DNA from: Fasciola hepatica
Lineage: Eukaryota; Platyhelminthes; Trematoda; Plagiorchiida; Fasciolidae
Assembly (NCBI GenBank): GCA_948099385.1
Contig: CANUEZ040000024.1
Span: 23,242,501-23,306,500, forward strand
DNA: 64,000 bases
Direction: 5' to 3'
A program made the position numbers and the translations under genes. Every line of letters starts with the position of its first letter. The first letter of the stretch is position 1. Under the pieces are notes generated by a model. It was given only the letters and a program-made list of their open reading frames with translations. It did not search any database and had not been told where the DNA came from. Shown one piece after another: positions 24,500 to 36,563 of the stretch.

Positions 24500-26610
24500 A
24501 TTATCAATATAGATATCGATATATAAAGAAACAGTCTAATCTGTGCATACACCTTTGGGACGAGGACAGTGTGCAGCTCGCAATACGAAGACGTGTTTCA
24601 AACACATTACAATCATTCACCGAGGGAAGAAAATTAAAGCTGAATTCCGTCCAACAGAGGAAACGACAGAGATCAAACGAATTTCTGGAATGCTTCGGAT
24701 GTAATTGAGGGCGCTGGTTTGGTTTTTTACTGCTCTATGTCAGTAGCAGAACTGGACAACCGAGTGAAAAGCGTGATATATTGTCTTAAAAAGACATGCA
24801 CACGCACGGAAACAGACCAATGCGTCAGTTGAAAATTCAAAGAACGACAGATCACCTTACCAGAATGGTTTCAGCCATAAGCAAGTTATGAGACGGATAA
24901 GTGAATGGAATTCACTGGTATTTGCTTGGGTCGTCATCAAAGCAAATATACTCGACAGATAGCAGTAAATTGTTCGTAAACAAGACAATCTACAAGCTCA
25001 TGTTGCCTTTCTTCAAATTCAATCAGCGTATTTGGTGGTACACTTTTTAGAGGGGGTTCGAGAGAAAAAAGTTAGTGGGAGTGTTGAGTGATAAGTTTAA
25101 AAGGTGTTTCACATGGTGCTATCGAAATTCTTGAGAATATCTCTGAAAGAAAGTACTTGCCACGCGATATCAAACACATGAGCTACAACCGCAACCAAGC
25201 GGTGCGGCTAACGAAGCTAAAGCAGCGAGTTTTACAGAGTAATGCGGTTCCTGTCAAAACCCACATATAAAGACGTCAACCGAAATCAGTCAGCTCGAAA
25301 ACTGAAATAATTAGTCGAATAACTAGCTGGCTGTTGATAAGCTTGAATAGAGCGAAAACCAAAATGACATATATGAGAACTTTCATTCGCCAAAAATGCG
25401 GATTTACTGGCAAAGATACATCGTCTCTCAAATTGATCAGTATTGTTCTCATACAGATTAGATGTTGCAGTGATAATAATAATAATAATGACATGTTAAA
25501 CAAAACCGTATCCTCGTGAAACAGTTGGTATGTGAACTAACATTGGGCGTTTAATATGAAATTCAAGCCCTATTGGTTTCAAACCATGATCGTTTGTTTA
25601 GAACCGGAGGAAGAGTAGCTTTTGACTTATAAAGCAACCATTCGACGCATCAACTTCGTGAAAAGCAGTACACATAGAAACTCATTCCAAAGCGCTTTAG
25701 CATATCTCAGTACATTTGGAAAACTGTTTTACTGAAGTTTGTTTGAACTTGGCCATCCGTTGAATTGACCGCAGCGAACATCAGAGCCCGGTTGCTTCAT
25801 TTACCATCGGGATGGCCAGAGCTCATAGCAAACTCTCTGATTTTCTCACGCCAATCAATGCCTAGACTGTCGCGTAGGCCGGTTACGTATCTTCGAAGTC
25901 AACGCTCAGGTCATTTGCTTGACAAGCGAATAATATCGAGGTCTCCGCATGACACGGAAACCTTCCCACGCCTAATCAACCGTCTATATCATTATTACTG
26001 TCTGACCTAGACAGAACTCGGTCAGCATGACTACAAATTATTAAACCCATTTGTCTAGCGATTCCAACCGATATATTATCCCTACCCAAAAATACATTAC
26101 CAACTTTCTTTAGAAGATTATCAAACGAATATACCACCCGAAAATATTTCTTGTTGGTGGGGGAATTCCAATGGAAGTGTTTCTTGTCCGATTTTGAGGG
26201 TCTATTGTGTGATGAGACGTTTTATAAGATTTTCTTGTGCAGAAAAAGTGTTTCCTGCACGGACGTTATTGCAATCGGTGAGGTTGCAATTTGTGGGGAA
26301 CACTGTATATCCCTCTGGCATGGAGTACAGAGAACAGATATAAGGGGTTTGGAGTTTTCGGGGATGAGAACGGCGATCAAAGTCTATATATCGGCAAATA
26401 CGGCCAATTCACTCAACATAAAAAAATAGTTGACAGAACACAACAAACCGCTACTCAGCGAATCTTACATTGATTCAATCACTGCTGGTTACCGCTGAGA
26501 CCACGCTGATGAGCATTTTCGTCGCACAAACCCGGTTTGGATGAGAAAGATTTATTTTAAATCCCTTAGATGGCGAACTGATCAGAATCGGTTAAATCTT
26601 GATACAAAAC
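24500..26610. other. Intron sequence with a short (ATA)n run
   Basis: Arrestin intron. The only simple repeat seen is an AAT run near 25476-25493. Small open frames (24376-24708, 26151-26429) have no recognised domains, and the first of them is the hammerhead repeat read as protein. Confidence 0.35.
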
Positions 26611-26614
26611 AAGA

Positions 26615-26780
26615 CGAAACCCACTGTCATCCGGATCGTCAATACACGTGATCTTATGTGGTTCTGCACTCCAAATCTCGGGGTCTGGTTACCGGTTATC
26701 CCTAATAGTGTAGTGGGCCTTAGCGGTTATGGAGTATAATTCCTAAACTGCACTCATACATAAGCATGTAATAAAAAAAA
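26615..26780 (+). repeat. R1 SINE-like repeat, copy 4
   Basis: Aligns with 9446-9630 from 'tcatccggatcgt' to the 'aagcatgtaataaaaa' end. The two copies differ by scattered substitutions, consistent with independent old insertions. Confidence 0.75.
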
Positions 26781-26944
26781 TTCGAGACCGGACGGAAAAA
26801 AAACCACAAAGACCGTGTGAAACAGTAGGTAGAAACAGCTGATTTGTTAATCGGCCAGAATAGCTGCAGGGTTTCCGTATACAAAACAGCCCGCGAGAGG
26901 ATTTGTCTTTCAATGAACGATGTTGGTAAGAAGCTACAGAGGGC

Positions 26945-27140
26945 TTACGTAACTGGCGCCTACGTTAGCCCGGCGGTGATCGAACACGGTCAAACGGGCG
27001 CGCTTCCGACGCTTCTACCACCCGGGGTTCGAATTCTCACGCCGCCGTTGGTTACTTCCGCAGTTGGCAGCCTTCAGCTAGCCGCGGCTCCTTTCGTTAA
27101 ATATTTTACTACTACTATGTAATAAAAATGAAATAAAACA
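26945..27140 (+). mobile_element. Possible tRNA-derived SINE
   Basis: A GC-rich island in AT-rich intron. It contains an A-box-like 'TTAGCCCGGCGGTGATCG' near 26963 and, about 60 bp downstream, a B-box-like 'GGGGTTCGAATTC' near 27026, then an A-rich tail 'taataaaaatgaaataaaac'. The two boxes with the tail fit a tRNA-headed SINE. No second copy was identified in this window, so the call is tentative. Confidence 0.45.
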
Positions 27141-27449
27141 ATAACAAACGATGTGTCGGGCATTCAACTTAGTATCTTCTACGGTAATAAAGATGTCGTT
27201 CATCCAACAACTCCGAAATGGGAAGACGCTAAGAATTTCAATACGGTTTCCAATAAAGAGTATTTCTCAGATAGTGTGCACTGTGACCGACCTTATATCA
27301 CTAACAAACGACGGTTCAAATACCACGGAAACACGCAGAAAGCGATCACTTAGGTGATACTTCAACGGGTGATCAACAAAACGTTTGAACCAGATATAGT
27401 GATGATACTCAACCGACGAGATGGGAAATTTTCGCGAAGAACAGTCACG

Positions 27450-27570
27450 TCAGATTCAGTTCACTTCAATTCAAACAATTATTAAACATGCGCTGCGTTC
27501 AGAGGTTTTGGTTGCTATACCTCAGCGGAAGTCTCGAGCGAAAATGATAAAAAAGTATGGATAGACTAAG
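27450..27570 (-). mobile_element. RTE 3'-terminal fragment
   Basis: Matches the 3' untranslated block of the RTE family ('gttcaattcaaacaattatt' here against 'gttcagttcaaacaaccatt' near 18056), followed by the equivalent 'ggttttggttgctat' block. It is severely 5'-truncated. Confidence 0.6.
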
Positions 27571-27732
27571 AAAATGTTCGGGTGACTTTCTATTCGAAAA
27601 AGGGTACTTTTCATATATACTCGAACCCATAGAATTCAACCCTGACATTACCTTCCTATGAAACTGATCAGTTTTTGAATAATTCACATTTCCATTTTTA
27701 TACAAAATTCATATTTTATTCCCGCTAGTTGG

Positions 27733-28261
27733 GTGTTTTCATGATAACCTCCAATTGTTTTTTTGTTGCCCACGTGACTTTGCTGATTGGTTCATGCAAG
27801 GTCGCTAGTACAGACTATATAAACGTTAGAGTTAACACCTCAGTTTGACTTGTGTTGGTCCTCGCCAACACACGCGTGATACCATGTTGTGTCTGGCTTC
27901 TCACTTTAGTTAGCGGGTGGGCTAGCACCAGTGAATTTCGTGCCTTGTGTTCGAGTTGTAAGCCAGCCGAGGGCTATTTTCGTTGTGCGACTACGAATCT
28001 AGGAGGTCCGACCCAAGTGGTCAATTGTATCATTAATCCTGTGAGGCCGCAGGCATCACTCATCGTCCGCGATTGTGTTGTGTCGTAAGTCTACGTGGCC
28101 TTTTGCCCTGTGTTTTCCGTACAACCTGTTCATTTGGCATTGTGTTTGTGATCGTGTTGTGTCTATTTAGCCGTGTGCGACGTCTTAACGCCAAATAAAT
28201 TGTGTTATCGAGCCTCAGTGCATTGGGACCTTCTGTGTCAAGTGTGTGTCTTGCGATATAA
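27733..28261 (+). mobile_element. Probable LTR (solo or truncated element)
   Basis: About 530 bp that begins TG, ends CA (...gatataaca) and carries a TATA box 'ctatataaac' near 27816 and the poly(A) signal 'aataaa' near 28193. Just after its end comes 'actacaagtggtaacata', resembling the primer-binding region of LTR retrotransposons. No matching second LTR or recognisable gag/pol follows, so it may be a solo LTR. The ends are assigned by eye. Confidence 0.5.
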
Positions 28262-28289
28262 CAGAAAACTACAAGTGGTAACATAAAGC

Positions 28290-29620
28290 TGATAAAGAAA
28301 GTTTGTGAGCAAGAGCATCACGGATCGCAACACCTAGTCACTGGATGACCCTGGGTAGAACGGTTAACATAGGAATCGGAATGACGCGCAAGTTTGTCAC
28401 CGCACCCTTAGATTTTAGTCAGTGTTCGAGCATGATTGGTAAACCGGTTCATCATAAACAAGCACCAAACTTCTATTCTAATCTCCAAGTTTTCGAAATA
28501 TCGCGACTATATACACTAACAAAAATGCCTTCAAAGATGTGCGGTAAACCACACAGCTCGTATCGAACAACTGAAACTGGACCGCATTGTGAAGTCACCC
28601 ATCGATTAATGGTGCCTTAAAAAGTTTTCTAGCACCACTGCTAGCAGCACTGTTAGCACCACTGACCGCCGTCTCCATATCAGAGAATCGGAAAGCCTAA
28701 AGTGGATAACTGCACATTATTCTCCGACACGAAAATCGGAAGGTCGCGTGAAGAGTGTGCACCATACTGTACTTGTTCATGCCATACGATTGTCAGATGA
28801 TTGGAAAATTTGGTGTACTTCGCACAAATTGAGTGATTTGGTAACCAAACGGACTCCGTTGATAAACGTGTTGGCGCAGACCGGCTCGAGACGCAAGCTG
28901 TACACGTAAAGTAGCGCCCGTTTTCCATGATATAAACCACAAGACGATCAGCAGACAATGGAAATGTGGAAATTGCATGAACAGATCATCACTTATTACG
29001 AACAGATTCTATATCAACATATCGGGATGGTTGATAAAAGGACCAAGGAAATCCGGAAGCTTATACACTGCAGCCGACGGACAGAAAATCGGATGGAGCT
29101 GACTTGAAGCATGCTGAGGATCAATGTATAAAACTTTCGGTCAAAAAACCCCAATCAAATCAGTGTTCCTGAGATGGTTAGGTGGGCACGGGCTGTTGAT
29201 GTTACGCAACAGATTAAAGATAGACAAACAGAGCATCTAGCTTCAGAACGGCATATGACACATTGACGATGCAAGATAAATCGTTTCAAAACTAGAAAAT
29301 TGACAACCATATAGTCCCATAGGTAAGTCGGAAGAAGCATCTGCTTATAATACGGGTAAGACTCTGGAAGGGAAGAAGGAAATGTGCTATGGTGGCCATG
29401 CGTTCATGTGTGCAAATGACACCTTTTCGGGTAAATGATGACTTTGCGCGTTACAAATGAAGTGGCCGTGAGCAGTGCTTCTGAAGTTGTTCAATCGTGA
29501 TTTGGTAGTTCAAGTAGCTTATGACGCACGGTTTGTCGGATTTAAAAAATACTGAAGTGATCCAAATTTGAAAAGTCATTGGGTGTGTAAAATGCCTGAA
29601 GCCCTTTCGCGTTGCAAGAA
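28290..29620. other. Intron sequence, nothing recognised
   Basis: Could hold decayed internal sequence of the LTR element just upstream, but no gag or pol motif was found. Open frames at 28345-28620 and 28680-28958 are unrecognised. Confidence 0.35.
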
Positions 29621-29629
29621 CCTGAAAGT

Positions 29630-29815
29630 GATCACCATAAAGTAGTCGATTATTGTCTGGCCGTTGACAATCGTCTCCTATCTTTTATTTCAGGTCGCAC
29701 TACTAGTGTCGTAACAAACTGGGAATCACGAGAGACTGAGTGCGAAAACCAGGACACTCCACTCCTCATGTGGCCCTAAAATTTAATGCTATCATTATTT
29801 CGTATTGTATTGAGG
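29630..29815 (+). repeat. 5' LTR of the Gypsy element, left part
   Basis: Direct repeat of 36310-36500. The shared block includes 'gaaagtgatcacc', 'gtcgattattgtctgg', 'gttgacaatcgtctcc' and 'gagactgagt'. It breaks off near 29815, where the LINE was inserted, and the remainder continues at 31083. Confidence 0.75.
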
Positions 29816-31080
29816 AATTCTGTGAGTAAGCAACTCACATTTCAGTCATAAAAAGGAGCGAGAACAATAACTGTCAATTTGGAAACATCTCGAAAAATGA
29901 ACAGAAAGACAGACAAACTCACATTTCAGCCATAAAAAGGAGCGAGAACAATAACTGTCAATTTGGAAACATCTCGAAAAATGGACAGAAAAACAGAAAA
30001 ACTAATAGTAGGTTCAACCACCGAGGTTGACGCGAAGTTTCCTCGCGACGCTCCGTCTGCCAACAAGAACACATATAAAACAAAGCACTACAGAGTTGCA
30101 GCAAATATCTACAAGGGACGGGATGAGTTTAATTGTGAACGTGTGGAAGGGTGTGAACGACAAACAGACAAGTCATAGCAAAGAGGATGAGTGAGGCTCG
30201 TAAGAATCTTCATATCGAATTTTTCACAGGTAAGAACGTGTAGATCACACATTTTGATGATGAAAGATAAGATGAGAGAAACATAACTGATAACAGCCAA
30301 ACCACGGTGCAGTGAATGAAGCTTTTGTAAGTAAACCAGGAAAGATTAGATGTTAGTAAAGTAAGACTGGTAGAACACATTGGTGGATGGAAGAAAACAT
30401 GAAAGCTTGTTTGACACCAAATTGTCTGTCTGCGGATTTGTAGAGTCAACGCTATTTCTTTACATTGTCCCGAATATGGGAAGACCACTATGAATTGGGG
30501 GCTTATAGTAACACCTAAGTACTTGATCGAGTTAACTCTGAAAACGGGAACAGAGCTGATGACCGATTGTTCATTGGGATAAGATTGAGAAAGGGTGAAT
30601 GTCCACCCGGAACATTTGGAAGTGTTAAGATGTAGGCCAGAAAGAGACGAAAAGTCCTAAATATAACATTTTCTCAGACAAAGAGGTGAAGTCGGGTTGA
30701 TTGGAGATGGATTGACAAAGGACCACATCACTGCCATACTTGAAAAATCGTGCAGGATGAGCAGTGGATAAGTCGCTAATGTAGGCAGTGAAAAGGTGGG
30801 GGAAGAATGGCACTCCGAAAAACACCACAGTTGTTTATTAAGGGACTTGCGAAAATGCTACCAACCTTGGTACGCTGGTCTTTTAACTACGAAAGCAGAG
30901 GCGCCGGACAGCCAAAAGACTCCAGCTTTCGGAGGAGGGAACGAAGAGCCGGATCGAAAGCATAAAAATAGCTGAAAACACAACGAACTGATTTCGCGAA
31001 CTACTCAGGCTTTTCGAAATGAAATGTCAAACTGGAGCAACTTCGTCCAGAGTGCACCTGTTGCGGCTGTACGCGAACTG
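29816..31080 (-). pseudogene. 5'-truncated LINE (CR1/Jockey-like) inside the Gypsy 5' LTR
   Basis: Minus-strand non-LTR retrotransposon 3' portion. Near 30960-30910 it reads 'RSLLRKLESFGCPAPLLS'. Near 30780-30700 it reads 'LFTAYISDLSTAHPARFFKY' followed by 'GSDVVLCQSIS', the RT catalytic region with the usual ADD changed to GSD. Further on it continues through the thumb and C-terminal region to 'LTSLTHPLCYDLSVCRS' near 30200. The upstream end lies inside the RT finger region, a typical 5' truncation from target-primed insertion. Its 3' terminus carries an 84-bp tandem duplication. It is a different lineage from the RTE and CR1 copies elsewhere in the window. Confidence 0.78.
29832..29999. repeat. 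84-bp tandem duplication, two units
   Basis: Two nearly identical 84-bp units ('aactcacatttcag..' to '..gaaaaatgaacag') in direct order, at the 3' end of the inserted LINE. They differ at only a few positions, so this duplication looks recent relative to its host element. Confidence 0.92.
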
Positions 31081-31082
31081 AT

Positions 31083-31159
31083 AAGGATCTCTGTTGCTGT
31101 ATTTTTTAATAGAAGTTCCATTGAGGGCTGCAAGAGTTCTTGCCTTCTGACATACTACA
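31083..31159 (+). repeat. 5' LTR of the Gypsy element, right part
   Basis: Matches 36490-36563 ('tgttgctgtattttttaata' here against 'tgttgctacgtttttgttta' there, both ending 'ccttctga..tacta'). Together with 29630-29815 it rebuilds one LTR interrupted by the LINE. Confidence 0.65.
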
Positions 31160-31162
31160 AAT

Positions 31163-31180
31163 TGGCGACCCTGTCAACCA
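31163..31180 (+). other. Primer-binding site of the Gypsy element
   Basis: 'TGGCGACCCTGTCAACC' lies three bases after the LTR end, the expected place for tRNA priming. The first eight bases TGGCGACC are common in Ty3/Gypsy primer-binding sites. The tRNA was not assigned. Confidence 0.55.
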
Positions 31181-31189
31181 GCAGAAAAC

Positions 31190-31740
31190 GATGCCAATAT
31201 TATGCCGAAGACAAACGCAAAATCTCCCGAAGAGAATGAGATGCTGATTTTGAAGAGAGAAAAATAGTCCGGAGATGCGAAGTCTACATTACTCGAAATT
31301 TGTAACCGGTTACCAACCAACAACAGTCCAAACCAGGGAGCGCTTCATTCCGGTTCCCGTTCCCCAAAAATACGCGATAGGCCGTCATTATAATCGCGGG
31401 CAGAAACCGACAAAAATACCTAGAGTTTCCCAATTCTACGTCATTCAGATCTGACCTGCCGCTCACTCACGGGAGGGGCATTCGATGAAGTGGTTGATTC
31501 ATGGATAATGAAGAATGGAGTCTCTCCGGAGACATTCGGTCATTTGAGGCAGCCGGCGAACAGAATAAAATTAACAATTGGATAGAGAAAAGAGTTCCAC
31601 GCTCGAAATCAACACGTTGATGAGGAAGCCCGTACGTTTGCCATAACCCTTTGCGATCTAGCTGAAAGAAAGAACGTGAACGGCGTATCCTGGGACGGTT
31701 CGCAAAGGGTGTTCTCGTCAAGCGTTAGGATGAATGAACA
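31190..31740 (+). pseudogene. Gypsy gag-like remnant
   Basis: An ATG at about 31202, soon after the primer-binding site, starts 'MPKTNAKSPEENEMLILK'. Further downstream, broken frames include 'VDEEARTFAITLCDLAERK', resembling the capsid region of Gypsy gag. No zinc knuckle was seen. The identity is inferred mainly from position between the primer-binding site and RT. Confidence 0.45.
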
Positions 31741-32499
31741 AAAATACTAGAAAGGACGCAGCTACCTCCAAACAGTCACAACCATGTTTCGTGACGCAGC
31801 TACGACACCGTCCAATGACCAGTTGGCAACCTTCCACCACCTGAAGGATCTTTTCGTTCCATTCCAACAACAGCTCGTGGGCAGTACTGACTAGATATTC
31901 ACGGTGAAATCCACGGGGGTTCTATAGAGATGAGTCTAGACCTAAGATAGTAGTCTCAGCTCTCACACTCACTGCGAGGGGTCATACCTGATCGTCTTTC
32001 TAATGCTCCTTAACTCGGTGACACCTAGGCTTTTTGACACGGGCCTATCTGGCAGCCTGCTGCGATTGGGCTTTACACAATGCAGGCTGGGTAGACCACA
32101 TCCCGGAGATAACGAAAGGACCAAAGGAAAAATTGAGGGATATCCGGTTAGGGTCCTGGTATTTACGACACGAATTTTTGGTTTCACCTGATTTACCACG
32201 AGTACTTCATTGGAATTGATTTTTTAGGACGACTTGGTGCTGGAACGACCTCATTAAGCCATGCCTACAAACACTAATCACAAGAAAACAGGAGTTGCCT
32301 TGCACATAACACCTCAGATGGAACAGTTCCAATAAAATTTGATGAATCTGTTGAAGTACAATGCTTTAAGAGTGAACCTCACACTGGGACAACGTGCTGA
32401 TGCTCTCATCCCGAGTGACACGCAGCTAGAGTGAAGAAAACTCCCGCATCACTAAATGGATACGGGGGACAGTAAGCTGATCAGAATACCTTCAAGATA

Positions 32500-33600
32500 T
32501 ATTCCAGAATAGTGAATGGCAGAACTAAACCAAGCAATCAAATATATGCTAGATCATAATAGGATACAGCCATCTAATTCCCCGTGGTCCGCCCTAATGG
32601 TCTTGTTGAGGAAGATGAAGGTTTTAAACGGTGTGGGAACCACAGGAAATTGATTGCGGTCAAAAAAGAGATGCATTTCCACTACCTCAGCAATGCTACT
32701 TGCTTTCGTACACTGGGTGTCACATCAGGATACTGACAGGTAGAAGTAGATGTCAAGGACCAACCGAAAACACATTCTACGCCCTCAAAATCGTACGAGT
32801 TTCAAATGCCGTGCGGGCTGGGAAATGCCTCCCCTCCCCTCCCCCGCGTTCCAACACCTATTGCAATTAGCCTTGAAGGGTCTGAAACCACACAAATGCT
32901 TCGTCTATCTGGACGACATCATCGTGCATGGAACCTCAAAAAGGGAACATTAAAGCAGCCTAGAAGTGGTTCTGGATAGACTGACAGAAATAGATTTCAC
33001 ATTGAAGCCGGAAAAATGTCATTTAATGCAAATACGAATCGCCTGCATAGGACTTGTAATCTTAGTTGTTGGAATCCACATGGATCCAAAAATTGAACAA
33101 ACTGCATCATGGCTATCATTGAGAAATATGGAACAGAGGAGAAGTTCTTTTGGAGTTGGCGTCATACTACCGCCGGTTCACCATAGATTTCGCCCAAACT
33201 GCGGCTCCCCTGCATACACTATCATAAAAGAACAAACCTTTTGAGTGAGATTCACGATGCGAGGATTCATTTAGTACTCTTCAAAATAGACTTTGCTCTG
33301 CACCCATACTGGTGCTACCCTATTCGTCGTCCTCAGCTTGACAATCTACGCTAGACACGGATACCAGTGATACAGTTTTCGGGGCAGTACTATCACACTT
33401 AGGAAAAGACAGGAGAAACAGAACGTGGCATACCTTACGGGAGCCGATGTGCGAGCGGAGGCGTAATTACTGTACGCTCGGAAAATAAATATTGGCCCTC
33501 GTATTCTACTTGAAGTAATCCAGACACTCTGGGAGAACAGAAAGACGACACAAGCCGCGAGATGCAAGCATTTCGTCCACTCTTGTCTGCCGCGTACGTA
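32500..33600 (+). pseudogene. Gypsy reverse transcriptase and RNase H remnant
   Basis: Broken frames in order match the Ty3/Gypsy RT: 'VVRPNGLVEED' near 32590, 'LGVTSGY.QVEVDVKDQPK' near 32720-32770, then 'GLKPHKCFVYLDDIIVHGTS' at about 32880-32940 with an intact YLDD catalytic box. 'EIDFTLKPEKCHLMQIRIA' follows near 33000, then the connection region. Around 33340-33470 comes RNase H-like sequence and 'ERRRNYCTLG'. Several frameshifts occur between these pieces. Sequence homologous to Gypsy stops near 33600, where the TA tract begins. Confidence 0.85.
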
Positions 33601-33610
33601 AAAAATTTCA

Positions 33611-33717
<107 letters not shown>

Positions 33718-33774
33718 GCAACGGGAAAAATCACACACATTTTGTGTCAACCTTGGTTGTGAACAAAGCGCTGG

Positions 33775-33987
33775 CTAATGCATCATGATAAGCATCGCTT
33801 CCGTGAATTCCACCGACTTCGATTTGGGATTGCGCACCATCATTCTGAAGGATTGGGTCAGGTCAACTTTGTGACCTGATGCAACGTGTTTCGCAATTGA
33901 AGAAGCCGGAGGTTTGACGTCAGTCTCTGCGACTGCATTGGGTTCCGTCATTGATTTTGACAACCATTTGGGTATGTGTTCCGACAT
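33775..33987 (-). pseudogene. Penelope-like element, C-terminal (GIY-YIG) fragment
   Basis: A 70-codon open minus-strand frame reads 'MSEHIPKWLSKSM', then 'SSIAKHVASGHKVDLTQSF' and ends after 'KSVEFTEAMLI'. This matches the end of the GIY-YIG endonuclease of Penelope-like elements, with its R-x-x-EH-x-P and 'S-I-A-x-H' stretches. The catalytic GIY and YIG strands upstream are not recognisable. It adjoins a (TA)n tract on its 3' side. Confidence 0.75.
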
Positions 33988-34309
33988 ATGCGGTAGACAA
34001 GAGTAAACGAAATGTCTGCATCTGATGAATTGCGTCTTCTGTCCTCATGAATTGGATAAAGAGGATCCAATGCTTTAAAATCTAGACAGTATCTGATCAG
34101 CCGTAAATCTGTTATGACCGGTACTTGCACTCGAGAACTAATATTATCGCAACGAACGTAATAAACGTTCCAAACGGAACTAAGCGCACTGAAGGAATGA
34201 AAACACCCGTTGAACTGGAACTCAATTCGAAATTGTACTCTATGCAGTCGTTATGTACAAGCATTCGAGGATGTAATAAAACAACATAAAGGAAAGTCAT
34301 TAACAGCCA

Positions 34310-35095
34310 TCACAAAATCCATCGTCTGAACAGACCACCGATCCCTACGTTACCTCCAGAATCTTGAGGATCCCGGAGGTCAGCCTGCATGATGGCAAGA
34401 AACGTTACAGAAGTATGAGTTCGACTATCAACACCTACCCGGAAAGATGTACACCAATGCGGATACGTTATCATGATGACCAGAGTGATATCATGCAGCC
34501 TGGCAATCGTGTACCACTCAACACGTAGCAACAGTGAGGCTGCAACGAGCGGAATACGGACGATGGCAGATAGTTTAATGAAACGACCCTGAAACAGCAC
34601 TGATTTACGACCAACTGCGCTCAGGAGGTGATCAACCAAAGAGCAACGAGATGGAAGGGCAGAGTTGTGAACCACGATGCCTGTAGGTAATGTGGGACCA
34701 ACTGATAACGTTACAGGGAGTGATGTTTGTCCATTACGGACACAATTATTTCGCTCGGATAGCTGTTCCCCAAGTACTACTACGAACAGTACTCCAGGAT
34801 CTACGCACTGATTGTTGGCATGCTGGTATAAACAAACTGGTAACTTACGGTCGATGCCGATTTTAGTGGTCATACCTACACAGAACAACGTTAACTGCAG
34901 GAGCTTCGAGAGCACATCTCAAGCCAATCGGATGACACTGCAGGTAGTTAATGCAGAATACCCAAACAAAATGGTCGGTATGAATTTTATATACCTCCTG
35001 CCCGAAAATTTGCGGGGTCAAATACACTCTTGTATTGGTTGACTACTTGACGAAATGGCGCGAAGCTATTGCCCTGTAACGTTCTTAGGACGTGT
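34310..35095 (+). pseudogene. Gypsy RNase H end and integrase N-terminal remnant
   Basis: Plus-strand broken frames begin with 'WQETLQKYEFDYQHLPGKMY' and 'NADTLS' (34390-34470), the classic end of Gypsy RNase H. 'HAGINKLVTYGRCRF.WSYLH' (about 34820-34880) follows in the place of the integrase zinc-binding domain. Then comes 'YTLVLVDYLTKWREAIAL' (about 35020-35078), the start of the DDE core with the D of 'VDY'. The 201-codon minus-strand frame over the same bases is a shadow. Confidence 0.8.
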
Positions 35096-35099
35096 AATT

Positions 35100-35585
35100 G
35101 AAGATTCGTCCATTTGTTTTCGTCTTCTCCGATCGTATTCCAATATGGAATGAATTCCGATATCCAATGATTTTGAATATTGGTGTTGTGTTGTAGCTCA
35201 GGTTGATGGTTTGTATCGGTTGATGATCACCAAGTTCTCATCAACGTGATCCCAACCCCCCACCCAATTTGCTTATGCCATTGTGTGTGGCGCCCGTTGA
35301 ACTTGAACCGTCGGTCTGGTTCCGCTGATTAACCTCATGACCGATAACCGTCTATGTTTGCAATTTTATTTATCTTAAGCATATTTACCTCAGCAGTACC
35401 GCATATTTGCACCGAATTCGTCACTTTCTTGACTGGATACGCTTTGGTTCTGCGCGTGACTCAACTAGCTTGATAAGGAAGCTACACACCCTACGGTAAA
35501 TCGATATCGTAGCTGTCGCTGATGGCATCCAGGATCATTGGATGTCAGTGGGGTGCTCCTGGATCACTACATTCAAACAAATGAT
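35100..35585. other. Unassigned insert or decayed integrase core
   Basis: The stretch between the start and end of the integrase core. Only weak similarity to a core domain is left near 35100-35160. The block around 35180-35400 looks foreign to the Gypsy element but was not identified. Confidence 0.3.
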
Positions 35586-35589
35586 CGAA

Positions 35590-36095
35590 CTTTGAGAGTG
35601 CCCTGCAGAGCGCTCGGAACAGATAAAACGGGAACAAGCTATCATCCACAAGGAAACGGGCAGGTCGGAAGAACGAACCACTGTTGAGGGCTTTCACTGA
35701 TCAAAACCAAAATGAGTGGGACCACTTGTTACTGCACTGTCTCCTTGCGTATCGTGGTGCGCTCCATTGTTCAAATGGACAAACTACATGAGTCTTATGG
35801 ATCAGGAAGGAGGTACAATCCCCCCCACCCCCCAGGGACAGCTGCATATCCCATGTTGACAACCAAAGAAACGGATGTCACAGAGTATGTCTGCTGGATG
35901 CTAGACACGCTGAAACAAGCGAAACAATCAAACCGTAGACATTTAGAGGTAGCACATCGTTATCAGAAAGACTACCACGACAAATCCGTCGGCACTTTCC
36001 TGAGGATCAGCAACAAAGTGTGGTATCATAAAACGCAAGCGGGCCCAGAAATTCTTGCAAAGCTCCCCACAAAGAATGGTGTGGGCCTTTCATAG
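35590..36095 (+). pseudogene. Gypsy integrase, C-terminal half
   Basis: Starts with 'GTDKTGTSYHPQGNGQVGRT' (about 35610-35670), the conserved core segment that normally carries the catalytic Glu; here the expected Glu of 'VER' is changed to Gly. It continues 'SYGSGRRYNPPHPPG' and 'RHLEVAHRYQKDYHDKSVG' (about 35940-35990), the typical region after the core. The 127-codon frame at 35712-36095 covers most of it. Confidence 0.82.
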
Positions 36096-36307
36096 ATGAA
36101 CGGTTATTGAACACAAACTGTGTAATCAGAAATCTGGGAGGGACGCAACATTCGTTTGTACATTTTATTCAACAGTAACCATACAAACAGGAATGGGATC
36201 ATCCAGCAGAACATGACGGTCCCGACACTAGTAGTTTAGCAGGAGGTTCCGAGTGGGAACATCGCACGGGCCCCGGGGATGACGCCTTCAATGGAAGGTG
36301 AGCAGTG

Positions 36308-36563
36308 TAAAGGGAAATCGAAAGTGATCACCGTAAAGTAATCGATTATTGTCTGGCAGTTGACAATCGTCTCCTTTTCTTTTATTTCAGGTCACACTAC
36401 TAATGTTGTTACAAATCAGGGATTACCAGAGACTGAGTAAGAAAACCAGGACACTCCATTCCTCAGGTAGCACTAAAATTTCGTGTTATCATTACCCTGT
36501 GTTGCTACGTTTTTGTTTAATATAAATCGCACTGTAGAAGGCCTTCCCTTCTGATTTACTAGA
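36308..36563 (+). repeat. 3' LTR of the Gypsy element
   Basis: Begins 'tgtaaagggaaatcgaaag' just after a purine-rich stretch 'ggaaggtgagcag' (polypurine tract) and ends near 'ctgatttactaga'. It aligns with 29630-29815 plus 31083-31159. The differences between the two LTRs are numerous by eye, so the insertion is old. Confidence 0.7.

Noticed and set aside
26495..26530. Second hammerhead-like core 'cgctgatgagc'
   Set aside because: No GAAA with a paired stem II follows and no stem I partner exists; the match is by chance.
34310..34915. 201-codon open frame on the minus strand
   Set aside because: It is antisense to Gypsy RNase H and integrase sequence on the plus strand; no domain is recognisable in the minus frame.
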